Shown here: positions 9,889 to 20,778 of the stretch, piece by piece
Layout of the letters: every line of letters starts with the position of its first letter
How positions within the stretch are numbered: position 1 is the first letter of the stretch
Origin: Limnobacter alexandrii
GTDB lineage: Bacteria > Pseudomonadota > Gammaproteobacteria > Burkholderiales > Burkholderiaceae_B
Direction: 5' to 3'
Length of the DNA stretch: 64,000 nucleotides
NCBI RefSeq assembly: GCF_005871185.1
Contig: NZ_SWKN01000006.1
Location: forward strand, 908,451-972,450
Made by a program: the position numbers and the translations under genes
Notes under the pieces: model-generated
Databases searched by the model: none
Told to the model about the DNA's origin: nothing
What the model saw: the letters and a program-made list of their open reading frames with translations, nothing else

Positions 9889-11779
9889 TCGAGCCGCGCG
9901 CTGGGTGTTGTCGTCGTTTTTTCTCTTGATCAGTTTGTGGGTTGGGTTGAGCCAGGCCCGTGCCAATGACTTCTTGCCGCCCGAGGAGGCTTTTCAATTC
10001 ACCTTGACCGTGCAAGACCCGGCTTGTGTTGAGAATTGCCTTATTGATGTGCGAGCCAAGGTGGCACCTGAATACTATTTGTATCGGGAGCGTTTTGCGC
10101 TTGAAAACCCGATGAATCTGCCGGTTTTTGAATTTGTCGAGTTGCCGCGTGGCGATCGAAAGTTTGATGAGTTTTTGAATCAGGAAATTGAAGCGCTTCG
10201 GGGTGAAATGGCGTTTCAGATTCGTTATGGCTTGGGTGAGAACCCAGTGGACATGGCCAAGGCTGTGATGATTTCCCAAGGCTGTGCCGATGCAGGCTTG
10301 TGCTACCCGCCCATGACAACGCCAGTGGCATTCAAGGAAAGTGGTTTGTTGGGTGGGGTGCTGGGTGGTGGTGTGGGCGCCTTCTTTGGGCAGAAGTCTG
10401 ATTCGTCACCCCTTGGCAACAGTCAATCGAGAGCCGGCTTGCCGGCTGATGAGGCGGGCGATTTGGCCAGCAGACTGGCGGCCCAGTCATGGCTGGTAGT
10501 TTTGCCGGTGTTTTTTGGTTTGGGTTTGCTGTTGGCTTTCACACCTTGTACTTTGCCGATGTTGCCGATTGTCAGTAGTTTGGTGGTTGGGCAGCAGGCT
10601 GGTGGTAACGGAGCCGGCAAGGCAAGGCCCATGGCATTGGCCCTCGTGTATGTGTTGGGTATGGCCTTGACCTATGCTTTGTTGGGTGTGCTGGCTGGCC
10701 TGACCGGGCAAAGCTTGGTGATGGCCATGCAACAGCCGCCAGTGCTTTGGGCATTTGGCGGGGTTTTGGCGTTGTTGGGGGTTGCACTCTTGATGGGTTA
10801 TTCACTCCAATTGCCGGTCGGTTTTCAGGGTTGGTTGCAGGAAAAAACAGGTCGCCTGAAAGGCGGGCAGTTCATTCCGGTATTGGTGATGGGGGTGTTG
10901 TCGGCATTGTTGCTGGGGCCGTGTGTAGCGCCACCGTTGGCAGGTGCCTTGCTGTATATCGGCCAAACCGGCGATGCCGTATTGGGCGGTGCAGCCTTGT
11001 TTTTGTTGGCCTTGGGCATGGGTTTGCCTTTGGTGTTGTTTGCAGCAGGTGCGGGTGCTGCCTTGCCGAAGGCCGGTGCGTGGATGAGCTGGGTGTCGGC
11101 AGCATTCGGTTTTGTGCTGTTGGCAGTGGCCGTGTGGACGATCACGCCGGTGACACCGGTGTGGGTGGTGATGGCCATGTGGGCTTTGCTGGCTTGCATG
11201 ACTGCCGCAGCACTGTTTCACGGCGCAAGCAGCATGGCAACCATGGGCACAAGGGCCAAGGTGATCAGCAAGACATTCGGCTTGTTGTTCACGCTTGTGG
11301 CTTTGATTTACCTGATGGGTTTGTTTTCCGGTTCAGGAAGCTTGCTTCAGCCACTGGCCAGCTTGGGCGGACAATCGGGGGCTTCTCTTGAATCTGACTC
11401 GCTTGTTTCAACCGGCAAACCGGTGTTTGAGAAGGTAAGCAGCGAGGAGGCTGTGAGTTTGATTCAAGCCAGCCCACAGCCTGTGATGCTTGATTTTTAC
11501 GCAGACTGGTGTGTGAGTTGCAAAGAGTTCGAGCTGTTTACCTTGACTGACGGTACGGTCAAAGAGAAGCTGAAAGGCATTCGTTTGGTGCAGGTAGATG
11601 TGACGGACAACACCGCGGGTGACCAGGCTTTGTTAAAGCAGTTCAGCCTGTTTGGGCCACCTGCAATTCTGTTTTTTCCGGCTGGCCAAACTGAATCCAT
11701 TCACCAGGTGATTGGCTTTCAGAATGCAAAGCGGTTTGAGCAGACTTTGAGCCAGATTCGCCCCAACCTGGGTTTGTGA
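9881..11779 (+). CDS. dsbD: Thiol:disulfide interchange protein DsbD
   Basis: DsbD carries electrons from cytoplasmic thioredoxin across the inner membrane to periplasmic thiol proteins, including the cytochrome c haem-ligation pathway. From this ATG the product is 632 residues. It has a signal peptide ending in SQARA, then a periplasmic alpha domain with the redox pair in GCADAGLCYPP. Eight membrane helices follow with the two buried cysteines in FTPCTLPMLP and LLGPCVAPPL. A C-terminal thioredoxin domain has the WCVSC active site. An in-frame ATG 54 bases upstream would add residues before the signal peptide and is rejected. Its proximity to cytochrome c genes fits its role. Confidence 0.96.
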   Translation: MSDRAARWVLSSFFLLISLWVGLSQARANDFLPPEEAFQFTLTVQDPACVENCLIDVRAKVAPEYYLYRERFALENPMNLPVFEFVELPRGDRKFDEFLNQEIEALRGEMAFQIRYGLGENPVDMAKAVMISQGCADAGLCYPPMTTPVAFKESGLLGGVLGGGVGAFFGQKSDSSPLGNSQSRAGLPADEAGDLASRLAAQSWLVVLPVFFGLGLLLAFTPCTLPMLPIVSSLVVGQQAGGNGAGKARPMALALVYVLGMALTYALLGVLAGLTGQSLVMAMQQPPVLWAFGGVLALLGVALLMGYSLQLPVGFQGWLQEKTGRLKGGQFIPVLVMGVLSALLLGPCVAPPLAGALLYIGQTGDAVLGGAALFLLALGMGLPLVLFAAGAGAALPKAGAWMSWVSAAFGFVLLAVAVWTITPVTPVWVVMAMWALLACMTAAALFHGASSMATMGTRAKVISKTFGLLFTLVALIYLMGLFSGSGSLLQPLASLGGQSGASLESDSLVSTGKPVFEKVSSEEAVSLIQASPQPVMLDFYADWCVSCKEFELFTLTDGTVKEKLKGIRLVQVDVTDNTAGDQALLKQFSLFGPPAILFFPAGQTESIHQVIGFQNAKRFEQTLSQIRPNLGL

Positions 11780-11792
11780 GCTTGCGGGCAGT

Positions 11793-12841
11793 TCAGGATT
11801 TGCCGAGATGATTTCTGCCTTTGATCCAGAAGATCAATGCGACTGAAATAACGCTGGATAGCCCCATAAGTCCAATGCTGATCCAGAATCCGTTTGGATT
11901 TTTCAGAAAGGGTATTTCGTCGAAGTTCATGCCAAAGATGCCGCTGATTAAAGTGAGCGGCATGAAAATTGCCGTGAGCATGGTCAGCACGGTAACAATT
12001 TCATTGGTTTTGTGCGCTGTGGCCGAGAAGTGAAGCTGTACCGCAGTTTCTGTGTTCGCGCCCAGGCGGCGGGTGAGGCTGACGACTCGCTCCAGGTGTT
12101 CAAGTGTGTCACGCGCATTAACCTGCAGAGATGCTGCCATGCGACCTTCACGCTCTTGGTCGTCTTGCCAGTCGGTGAGTGCATCCCGCTGGTCTTGAGC
12201 AACGGACTCCAGTCGATTCATTTCATTGCGGGCGGCGAGAAGGGCATTCCAGTCCTGAAAGCGCTTGCGGGGATTCAATAAATCCCTTTGCCAGCGATCC
12301 AGTTGCTCGGAAATTTCGATCCGGGTTTCCATGAATCGATCCACAAGGTTGCTGACCAATTGGATCATCAATTCATCTGTTCCGGCTGGGGCGCGCTTGA
12401 ACTTCAGAAAGATCTCGATTTCATCAAGGGACTTTTCGGGCGCGCTGTCCACGAACTTGCGAGCCATGGCGAATGTTCGGCTGTCTTTGGGGCGATACGT
12501 CACCAAGAGTTTTGGGGTGATTACGAAAAATACCGGGCGGGTTTTGATGCTGAGCCGGTTGTTTTCGTCAAACAGGGGTTTGCTGGACAATGACCGGATA
12601 ATGAGGATGTTGTAGCCATCGCCGATGTCGAAGTGACTGGGGTGAAAGGTGTTGCCCAGGTCTTCCAGATGCAGTTCGTCAAGCTTGAAGCCGAGGAGTT
12701 GCTCCACACCCGGGATCCATACCAGGTCTTCATCCAGTTGGGTGTCAAGCCAGAGAAAGCCATCATCGGGCAGACTGCTGGGCGCATTGCTTAACTTCCT
12801 GATTTGGTCTTGAGTCAGATGCGTCCAGATTCCCATGTGCA

Positions 12842-12842
<1 letters not shown>
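11793..12842 (-). CDS. corA: CorA-family divalent metal ion transporter
   Basis: The 349-residue protein has a long soluble, helical N-terminal region and two C-terminal membrane helices, the first followed by GMN (LISGIFGMNFDEIPF), the CorA-family pore signature. It probably moves Mg2+, Co2+ or Ni2+; ZntB-type Zn2+ transport is possible because the families share the motif. Its ATG overlaps the hemB stop (TAATG), so it is the last gene of the engB-hemB-corA unit. It ends 13 bases from the dsbD stop, tail to tail, with no convincing terminator between. Confidence 0.93.
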
Positions 12843-14496
<1,654 letters not shown>

Positions 14497-14533
14497 GCGC
14501 ACATTTTAGATGCAAGACAGCCGCTTGAGTGGT

Positions 14534-14539
14534 TATAAT
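14534..14539 (+). promoter_or_regulatory. Candidate -10 element for cytochrome c4
   Basis: A perfect TATAAT lies in the gap between divergent engB and the cytochrome c4 gene, 133 bases before the latter's ATG. No good -35 hexamer is visible at 16-18 bases, so activity may need an activator. The stretch between it and the gene would form a 5' leader. Confidence 0.45.
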
Positions 14540-14671
14540 CTAGGGTTTGTGAAAACTTTGCTGTGACCACGCAATTTTGTTGGGCGCGCCTGCAAGTTCG
14601 CGGGGCCAGGCCAAACAGGGTTTTCAGGATCGCCGCACTATTTTTTGATGCACTTTTTGATGGGTTTGACC

Positions 14672-15325
14672 ATGCTGAACAAGCTGACGACGCTTAAACT
14701 GAGTTCTCTGTTTGCCGCTTTGATGTTTTCAATGTCGGTTGCCCAGGCTGCCGGCCCTGTTGAAGTGTTCAAGCCCGACTTGGCCAAAGGCAAGGAAATC
14801 ATGCAGCAGTGCGTGGCTTGCCACGGTGCCGATGGCAACGCCTCTGCCCCAATCTACCCCAAGATTGCAGGTCAGCATGCGGAATACTTGTACAAGCAGT
14901 TGGTGAATTTCAAGCCGGGCAAAGATGGTGAAAAGCCGCTGCGTGACAATGCGATCATGGCGGGTTTTGCTGCTGCTTTGTCTGATGAAGACATGAAGAA
15001 TGTGTCAGCCTACCTGGCGGCCCAGAAGCAGACACTGAGTTCAGCCAAAAACAAAGACACGCTGGCCTTGGGCGAGCAGATTTACCGTGGCGGCATTGCC
15101 GACAAGAAAATTCCAGCCTGTGCCGGTTGCCACAGCCCAAATGGCGCTGGTATTCCAGCCCAGTATCCACGCTTGGGTGGCCAGCATGCCCAGTACACTG
15201 AAAGCCAGTTGATTGCTTTCCGTGACGGTGTGCGCAACAACAGTGAACAGATGACTGTGATTGCTAACAAAATGTCGGACAAGGAAATGAAAGCCGTGTC
15301 TGATTACATTGCAGGTTTGCGTTGA
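14672..15325 (+). CDS. Dihaem cytochrome c4
   Basis: The 217-residue protein has a Sec signal peptide (MLNKLTTLKLSSLFAALMFS, cleavage near AQA-A). Two class I cytochrome c domains follow, with haem-binding CVACH at residues 47-51 and CAGCH at 150-154. The two-domain arrangement and GQHAEYLYKQL/GQHAQYTESQL repeats are typical of cytochrome c4, a periplasmic electron donor to terminal oxidases. In-frame starts upstream would lengthen the n-region and cannot be excluded. It is followed by a terminator and then resB-resC, which make the machinery that attaches its haems. Confidence 0.95.
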   Translation: MLNKLTTLKLSSLFAALMFSMSVAQAAGPVEVFKPDLAKGKEIMQQCVACHGADGNASAPIYPKIAGQHAEYLYKQLVNFKPGKDGEKPLRDNAIMAGFAAALSDEDMKNVSAYLAAQKQTLSSAKNKDTLALGEQIYRGGIADKKIPACAGCHSPNGAGIPAQYPRLGGQHAQYTESQLIAFRDGVRNNSEQMTVIANKMSDKEMKAVSDYIAGLR

Positions 15326-15347
15326 ACATTTGACGCAATTGCTGGTC

Positions 15348-15380
15348 AAAAAGGGGGCTACAGAATAGCCCCTTTTTTTT
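15348..15380 (+). terminator. Intrinsic terminator after cytochrome c4
   Basis: GGGGCTA pairs perfectly with TAGCCCC around a CAGAA loop, flanked by five A residues before and eight T residues after. It is a strong rho-independent terminator that could work in both directions. Confidence 0.93.
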
Positions 15381-15431
15381 CGACATGGGAAAGAGTCGCA
15401 CAAGTGCAAAGAGTCAATAGCGGGGAAGCGT

Positions 15432-17609
15432 GTGAGTAGTTCAGGGGACATTGCAAACAATTTGAACCCACAAAGAATGGGCAAACAGACATTTTGGGTC
15501 AGCTTGATGGAGTTGTTGGGCTCCATGCGCTTTGCCATCAGCTTGCTGACGCTGATTTGTATCGCCTCTGCGATCGGTACAGTGGTTGGTCAAGCCGATC
15601 CCTGGGTGAATTATGTGAACCAGTTCGGGCCGTTCTGGGCCTCGTTTTTCGAACCTTTGGGCTTGTTCCGTATTTACAATGCCCCCTGGTTTATTGCCGT
15701 GATGGCATTTCTGGTGGTGTCCACTTCTTTGTGCGTTTACCGCAATACGCCGAAGATGATCAAAGAGATGCGGGTGTACCGCGAAAATATTCGCGAAAAC
15801 AGCCTGAGAGCATTTGCTCATCGGTGGGAAGGCCGTTTCAATGAAAAGCCAGACACCCTGCCCGGAATCATCACCGAGTGGTTGGAGCACAAGGGTTTCA
15901 AGGTGAAGCAATCGGTGCGTGACAACGGCACCATGGTGGCGGCCAAGGCGGGGAGTGCGAACCGGTTTGGCTACATTGCCGCGCACTTGTCGATTATTGT
16001 GATTTGTATTGGCGGCCTGCTCGACAGCGGGGTGCCTTTGCAGCTTGCGGTGTGGGCCACGGGCAAAACCCCGGTGACGGGTGCTGAGATTACTGCGGGT
16101 ATTCCGGAAAAAGCGCGCCTGGCCGAGTCGAACCCCAGTTACCGGGCCAATTTGCTGTTGCCCGAGGGGGAAACCAGCCGAGTGGCTGTGTTAAACACGG
16201 ACGACGGTTTGTTGGTGCAAGACCTGCCTTTTGAGTTGACACTGAAAGAATTTCGCATCGATTTTTACAGCACGGGCATGCCCAAGTTGTTTGCCAGCGA
16301 CGTAGAGGTTTTTGACCCGGACACCCAGGAGCGATTCGAAGCAACCATCGAAGTGAACAAGCCGCTGATTTACAAAGGCGTGACGGTTTACCAGTCCAGT
16401 TTTGATGATGGTGGCACCAAGGTGCAGCTTAAGGGGATTCCACTGACGGGTGCGCGCGATTATCGCTTTGACCTGGACGGGGTGGTTGGTGGTGGTCGTG
16501 ACCTGAGCCAGTTGCAAGGCGAGCCGAGTCAGGATTTGAAGGTGGAGTTTACCGGGTTCAAGTCAATCAATGTCGAGGCTTTGCCTGTGGACAATGCCGA
16601 CCAGGTGAGCGTAGATGATTTGGCCTTGGGCAATGCCGATGCCTTGTCACCTTTCGAGACGAACCTGGCCAGTGTGTTGGGCCCGGGTGTGAAAGAAGAT
16701 GCAAAAACCAAATTTACCAACATTGGCCCCAGCATTACCTACAAGCTGCGCGACCAGGCGGGGCAAGCCCGTGAATTTCACAATTACATGTTGCCCATTA
16801 ACCTGGATGGCGGGCGCTATTACCTGGCGGGTGTGCGTGAAACCCCGGCGGATGGTTTCAAATACCTGCGAATTCCGGTGGATGACAATGGTCAGTTGGA
16901 AGGCTTCATGCGTTTCCGCGCGGCCCTTCAAAGCGATGAAATTCGCAAAACAGCGGCCCAGCGTTTTGCGCAACAGGCCTTTGGTGAAAGGCCCGATTCT
17001 GCCCAGTTGGTGGCCAGCGTGGCCGACAGCGCGCAGCGTGCCTTGGAACGATTTGCGGGCTTGAACAATACCTTGTCCGGCTTGCCGGCCATTGCCCAGT
17101 TCATTGAAAGCACAGTGCCAGAAGGTGAGCGTGAAAAAGCCAGCGACGTAATCATTCGCTTGCTACAAGGCGCCATGTGGGAGGTTTATCAACTTTCACG
17201 CACAACAGCCGACCTGCCACCAGCAGTGCCCGACGAGGTGCATGGCCGGTTTGTACAGGATGCGCAAATTGCCTTGTCTGATTTGTCGCTGTACGGCGCG
17301 CCGGTGATGTTCCAGCTGGACCAGTTCGATGAAGTCAAGGCCAGTGTGTTCCAGTTGGCCAAAGCGCCAGGGCAGTGGATTGTGTATTTGGGTTGTTTGT
17401 TTTTGTGCATCGGGGTATTTTCGATGTTCTACATCCGCGAACGCCGGGCGTTTTTCTGGGTCACGCAGGATGAAGAAGGTTCTAAAGTGATGATGGGCAT
17501 GTCCACCACTCGAAAGACCATGGATTTTGAAAAAGAGTACGCACAGTTTGTGAATGAATTAAACAGCAGGGCTGCGCCTAAAGCAGCCCCGGCAGGAGAT
17601 GCAGTATGA
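15432..17609 (+). CDS. resB: Cytochrome c biogenesis protein ResB (system II, CcsB)
   Basis: ResB is half of the ResB-ResC synthetase that carries haem across the membrane and joins it to apocytochrome c. The 725-residue protein starts at GTG. It has three N-terminal membrane helices (LGSMRFAISLLTLICIASAI; APWFIAVMAFLVVSTSLCVY; a third near residues 180-200), a large periplasmic domain, and a C-terminal helix (QWIVYLGCLFLCIGVFSMFY). It overlaps the next gene by ATGA. Genomes using this system do not need the CcmABCDEFGH set; none is visible here. Confidence 0.96.
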   Translation: MSSSGDIANNLNPQRMGKQTFWVSLMELLGSMRFAISLLTLICIASAIGTVVGQADPWVNYVNQFGPFWASFFEPLGLFRIYNAPWFIAVMAFLVVSTSLCVYRNTPKMIKEMRVYRENIRENSLRAFAHRWEGRFNEKPDTLPGIITEWLEHKGFKVKQSVRDNGTMVAAKAGSANRFGYIAAHLSIIVICIGGLLDSGVPLQLAVWATGKTPVTGAEITAGIPEKARLAESNPSYRANLLLPEGETSRVAVLNTDDGLLVQDLPFELTLKEFRIDFYSTGMPKLFASDVEVFDPDTQERFEATIEVNKPLIYKGVTVYQSSFDDGGTKVQLKGIPLTGARDYRFDLDGVVGGGRDLSQLQGEPSQDLKVEFTGFKSINVEALPVDNADQVSVDDLALGNADALSPFETNLASVLGPGVKEDAKTKFTNIGPSITYKLRDQAGQAREFHNYMLPINLDGGRYYLAGVRETPADGFKYLRIPVDDNGQLEGFMRFRAALQSDEIRKTAAQRFAQQAFGERPDSAQLVASVADSAQRALERFAGLNNTLSGLPAIAQFIESTVPEGEREKASDVIIRLLQGAMWEVYQLSRTTADLPPAVPDEVHGRFVQDAQIALSDLSLYGAPVMFQLDQFDEVKASVFQLAKAPGQWIVYLGCLFLCIGVFSMFYIRERRAFFWVTQDEEGSKVMMGMSTTRKTMDFEKEYAQFVNELNSRAAPKAAPAGDAV

Positions 17610-18946
17610 GTTCGACCTGGATTAATCAAACCCCAGCGGGTGACAAGCCGGGCTTGCCCACAAAGAAAGCGGGCTGGTTTTCCAAATCATTCCACTGGAG
17701 CGACTTTGCGTTTGCTGCCTTGTTGGTGGCTGCCGCCGGTTACGCCTCCCAGCAATACCACAGCTTCATGGACATTTATGAGATCAGTATTTTGTGGAGC
17801 TGTGTGCCTGTAACGGCTTACATGGCCTACCGCTGGGGCTCACTGAAATGGCTGATTTTGACGGTGGCGGGCTTGAGCTTGCTGGCGATTTCGAGCTACG
17901 GCGGTGATTTGGCCGCAGCTGAGCAAAAGTTTTTTCTGAAGTATTTGCTGTCCAGCCAGTCGGCAATTTTGTGGATGGGCGTGATGTTTGTGGTGGCCAC
18001 TGCGGCCTACTGGATTGGTTTGGTGGGCCGTTCACCCACGTCTAGCTTTGTGGGCACGGCGCTGACTTGGGGTGCGGTGGTGATGGGCTTTGCCGGCATG
18101 TTCATTCGCTGGTATGAAAGCTACCTGATTGGGCCGGATGTGGGCCATATTCCTGTATCCAACCTGTACGAAGTATTTGTGCTGTTTGCGCTGATCACCG
18201 CCATCTATTACCTGTTCTATGAGCAGGTGTACAAAACGCGCCAACTGGGCGCATTTGTGATGTTGGTGGTGGTGGCTGCTGTGGGCTTTTTGGCCTGGTA
18301 CGGTGTAGAGCGTCAGGCCTATGCAATTCAGCCCTTGGTGCCTGCACTACAAAGCTGGTGGATGAAAATTCATGTACCTGCCAACTTCATTGGCTATGGC
18401 ACTTTCTCAATTGCGGCGATGGTGGCTTTTGCTTACCTGCTGAAGGTGTATGCTCATGCGCCCAGTATCAAGGCATTGATTCCCACAGGTATTTTGGGTG
18501 TGTTGATGTTCCTCGAACCCATGGTGTTTCGCACGGAAGGTATCTCGATTTATTGGGCGTTGTACCTGGGTATCGGTTGTGCTGTGGTGGGCGCAATTTT
18601 GTTGGCGCGCAAGCGAATTGCAGACGCCTTGCCCCCGCTGGAAGTGCTCGATGATGTGATGTACAAATCGATTGCGGTGGGCTTTGCGTTCTTCACTGTA
18701 GCGACCATTTTGGGTGCACTGTGGGCGGCCGAAGCCTGGGGTGCCTACTGGCAGTGGGACCCCAAAGAGACCTGGGCACTGGTGGTGTGGCTGAATTACG
18801 CAGCCTGGTTGCACATGCGTTTGGTCAAAGGCCTGCGTGGCGTGGTGGCTTCATACTGGGCTTTGGTGGGTTTGCTGGTGACAGGTTTTGCCTTTCTGGG
18901 CGTGAACATGTTCCTGTCAGGCTTGCATTCCTACGGCGAGCTGTAA
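17606..18946 (+). CDS. ccsA: Cytochrome c biogenesis protein ResC/CcsA (system II)
   Basis: The 446-residue membrane protein contains the haem-handling WWD signature (AEAWGAYWQWDPKETWALVV) and conserved histidines in WWMKIHVPANFIGYG and NYAAWLHMRLVKGLRG, which ligate haem in CcsA proteins. It works with ResB as the system II cytochrome c synthetase. The start overlaps the resB stop. The gene ends only 7 bases before the converging lysA stop. Confidence 0.96.
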   Translation: MSSTWINQTPAGDKPGLPTKKAGWFSKSFHWSDFAFAALLVAAAGYASQQYHSFMDIYEISILWSCVPVTAYMAYRWGSLKWLILTVAGLSLLAISSYGGDLAAAEQKFFLKYLLSSQSAILWMGVMFVVATAAYWIGLVGRSPTSSFVGTALTWGAVVMGFAGMFIRWYESYLIGPDVGHIPVSNLYEVFVLFALITAIYYLFYEQVYKTRQLGAFVMLVVVAAVGFLAWYGVERQAYAIQPLVPALQSWWMKIHVPANFIGYGTFSIAAMVAFAYLLKVYAHAPSIKALIPTGILGVLMFLEPMVFRTEGISIYWALYLGIGCAVVGAILLARKRIADALPPLEVLDDVMYKSIAVGFAFFTVATILGALWAAEAWGAYWQWDPKETWALVVWLNYAAWLHMRLVKGLRGVVASYWALVGLLVTGFAFLGVNMFLSGLHSYGEL

Positions 18947-18953
18947 TCACGTA

Positions 18954-20261
18954 CTAAACGTCAAGTTCGGGGCGAAGCTGGTCTTCAATGGTTTCGCGCC
19001 GACGAATCAAAGTAACTTTGCCGTTTTCCAAAAGCACTTCCGCGGCACGGCCTCGACTGTTGTAATTGGAGGCCATGGTTTGACCATAGGCACCTGCCGA
19101 CAGAATGGCGAGGTAGTCGCCTTGTTCAATGGCCAATGTGCGGTTTTTTGCCAGCCAATCGCCCGATTCGCAAACCGGGCCAACCACATCGTATTCCTGT
19201 GCGGCCGCATGAGGGTTGTTCTGAACCGCCACTACGCCATGAAAGGCTTTGTACATGGCCGGGCGCATCAGGTCGTTCATGGCCGCATCAACAATTGCAA
19301 AGTGTTTGCCTTCATTTTCCTTCAGGAATTCCACTTGGGTTAGCAAGACGCCCGCATTGCCGACAATGGAGCGGCCCGGCTCGAATGACAAGGTGGGCAT
19401 GCTGCGGCCCTTGCCCTGAGCCCAGCTTTGAACTTTGGCAATTAATTTGGGCAGTACTTCGGCTGGAGTGGGTGGTGTTTCGTCCAGATAACGAATGCCG
19501 ATACCGCCGCCCAGGTCGAGGTGATTGATTTCAATGCCTTCCGCTGCCAGTTGCTCAAGCAATGCAAGCACCCGGTCCAGCGCATCGAAGTAGGGGCTGG
19601 CATCCGTGAGCTGCGAACCGATATGGCAATCAATGCCGTGGACGTGTAACCACGGATGGGCATCGGCAAACTGGTAAACCCGTTTGGCAGCATTCATGGA
19701 CACGCCAAATTTGTTTTCTTTCAAGCCGGTGGAGATGTATGGGTGGGTTTTTGCGTCCACATCGGGATTGACTCGCAGGGAGACGTTGGCGATGCGCTGC
19801 ATTTTCTCGGCAACCTCAGCGACACGTTGCATTTCAGCTTCAGACTCCACGTTGAAGCAACCCACACCTTGACCCAATGCATATTCAATTTCTTGTGCAG
19901 ATTTTCCAACACCTGCAAACACAGCTTTTTCAGGAGCACCACCCGCGGCGATGACTCGCGCCAGTTCGCCGGCAGACACAATGTCGAACCCCGCACCCTC
20001 TTGGGCCAGCAATTTCAGAATGTGAATATTGGAGTTGGCTTTGACGGCGTAGCAAATGGTGACCTGTGCCAGGCCTTGGCAGGCACTTGCATATGCGCGG
20101 TAGGCCGCTTTGATGGATGTGGCGGAGTACACATACAGGGGGGTGCCAAATTCCTGGGCCAGTCCCGAGAGTTCGGTGCTTTCGAACTGAAGTTCGCCAC
20201 TGGCGGTATCAAACTGCAGGTGGGGGTTGAGGTCACTGGGCTTCACTGAATTGTTTTGCAC
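18954..20261 (-). CDS. lysA: Diaminopimelate decarboxylase
   Basis: LysA converts meso-diaminopimelate to lysine with pyridoxal phosphate. The 435-residue protein has the PLP-lysine region TICYAVKANSNIHILKLLAQ, the glycine-rich HLDLGGGIGIRY phosphate site, and the active-site CESGDWLAKNR motif. The start is GTG (MQNNSVKPSDLNPHLQFD). It follows lptM by 27 bases, a pairing common in proteobacteria. Confidence 0.97.
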   Translation of the reverse strand: MQNNSVKPSDLNPHLQFDTASGELQFESTELSGLAQEFGTPLYVYSATSIKAAYRAYASACQGLAQVTICYAVKANSNIHILKLLAQEGAGFDIVSAGELARVIAAGGAPEKAVFAGVGKSAQEIEYALGQGVGCFNVESEAEMQRVAEVAEKMQRIANVSLRVNPDVDAKTHPYISTGLKENKFGVSMNAAKRVYQFADAHPWLHVHGIDCHIGSQLTDASPYFDALDRVLALLEQLAAEGIEINHLDLGGGIGIRYLDETPPTPAEVLPKLIAKVQSWAQGKGRSMPTLSFEPGRSIVGNAGVLLTQVEFLKENEGKHFAIVDAAMNDLMRPAMYKAFHGVVAVQNNPHAAAQEYDVVGPVCESGDWLAKNRTLAIEQGDYLAILSAGAYGQTMASNYNSRGRAAEVLLENGKVTLIRRRETIEDQLRPELDV

Positions 20262-20288
20262 GGTAAAATTTGCTCGAAAATTGTGGGT

Positions 20289-20447
20289 TTAGCGATTTTG
20301 TTGCTGCTCGGGTTTGTCGTAGCCTGCTGGCTTGGGCAAGGGGGCGGGCGGCTCGGGCAAATAAAGTGGCCCGCGTTGGCCACAAGCGTTAAGCCCCAGC
20401 GTAAACAGGGTGACAATGGCCAATGTTCTTAGAGGTGATTTTTTCAT
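20289..20447 (-). CDS. lptM: LptM-like (YifL family) small lipoprotein
   Basis: This 52-residue protein begins MKKSPLRTLAIVTLFTLGLN and has lipobox LNAC, so Cys22 would be lipidated. The mature peptide starts CGQRGPLYLPEPPAPLPKP, which matches the short YifL/LptM lipoprotein that helps mature the LptD-LptE translocon in E. coli. Placement before lysA and opposite cyaY matches other proteobacteria. Its ATG shares the palindrome CATG with the cyaY ATG on the other strand. No clear ribosome binding site is seen upstream of it. Confidence 0.88.
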   Translation of the reverse strand: MKKSPLRTLAIVTLFTLGLNACGQRGPLYLPEPPAPLPKPAGYDKPEQQQNR

Positions 20448-20772
20448 GACAGACACAGAATTCCAGGCAGTGGTGGATGCCACCTTGGTTCAAGTAGAAG
20501 AGTATATTGAATCCTTGGTCGATACGCTTGACCTTGATGCAGATTCAATGCGCTCGGGCAATGTATTAACCCTTGATTTTGAAGACAAAGGCAAGATGAT
20601 TTTAAACAGCCAGGTGGCCAATCACGAGCTGTGGCTGGCTGCCAAATCGGGTGGTTTTCATTATCAGTATTCAAACGGCGAATGGCTGGATACACGCAGC
20701 AAAACGCCGTTCAAAACCCACTTTGTTGAACTGCTGAGTGGGCAGCTGGGGCAAGATTGCCCCAATTTTTAA
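20446..20772 (+). CDS. cyaY: Frataxin-like iron donor CyaY
   Basis: The 108-residue protein has the acidic first helix (MTDTEFQAVVDATLVQVEEY...DTLDLD) and the sheet region LTLDFEDKGKMILNSQ, ANHELWLAAKSGGFHYQY and SGGFHYQYSNGEWLDTR typical of frataxin. CyaY regulates or supplies iron for Fe-S assembly with IscS. The ATG follows AGAGGTGA; an earlier in-frame ATG would run back through the divergent lptM gene and is rejected. The last codons also form an intrinsic terminator. Confidence 0.95.
   Translation: MTDTEFQAVVDATLVQVEEYIESLVDTLDLDADSMRSGNVLTLDFEDKGKMILNSQVANHELWLAAKSGGFHYQYSNGEWLDTRSKTPFKTHFVELLSGQLGQDCPNF
20747..20770 (+). terminator. Intrinsic terminator built into the end of cyaY
   Basis: TGGGGCA pairs perfectly with TGCCCCA around the loop AGAT and is followed by A and TTTTT. 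The stem is made by the codons for Leu-Gly-Gln-Asp-Cys-Pro, and the T tract runs into the TAA stop. The converging mrcA stop is 6 bases further on, leaving no room for a separate terminator. Confidence 0.85.
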
Positions 20773-20778
20773 ATCGAT

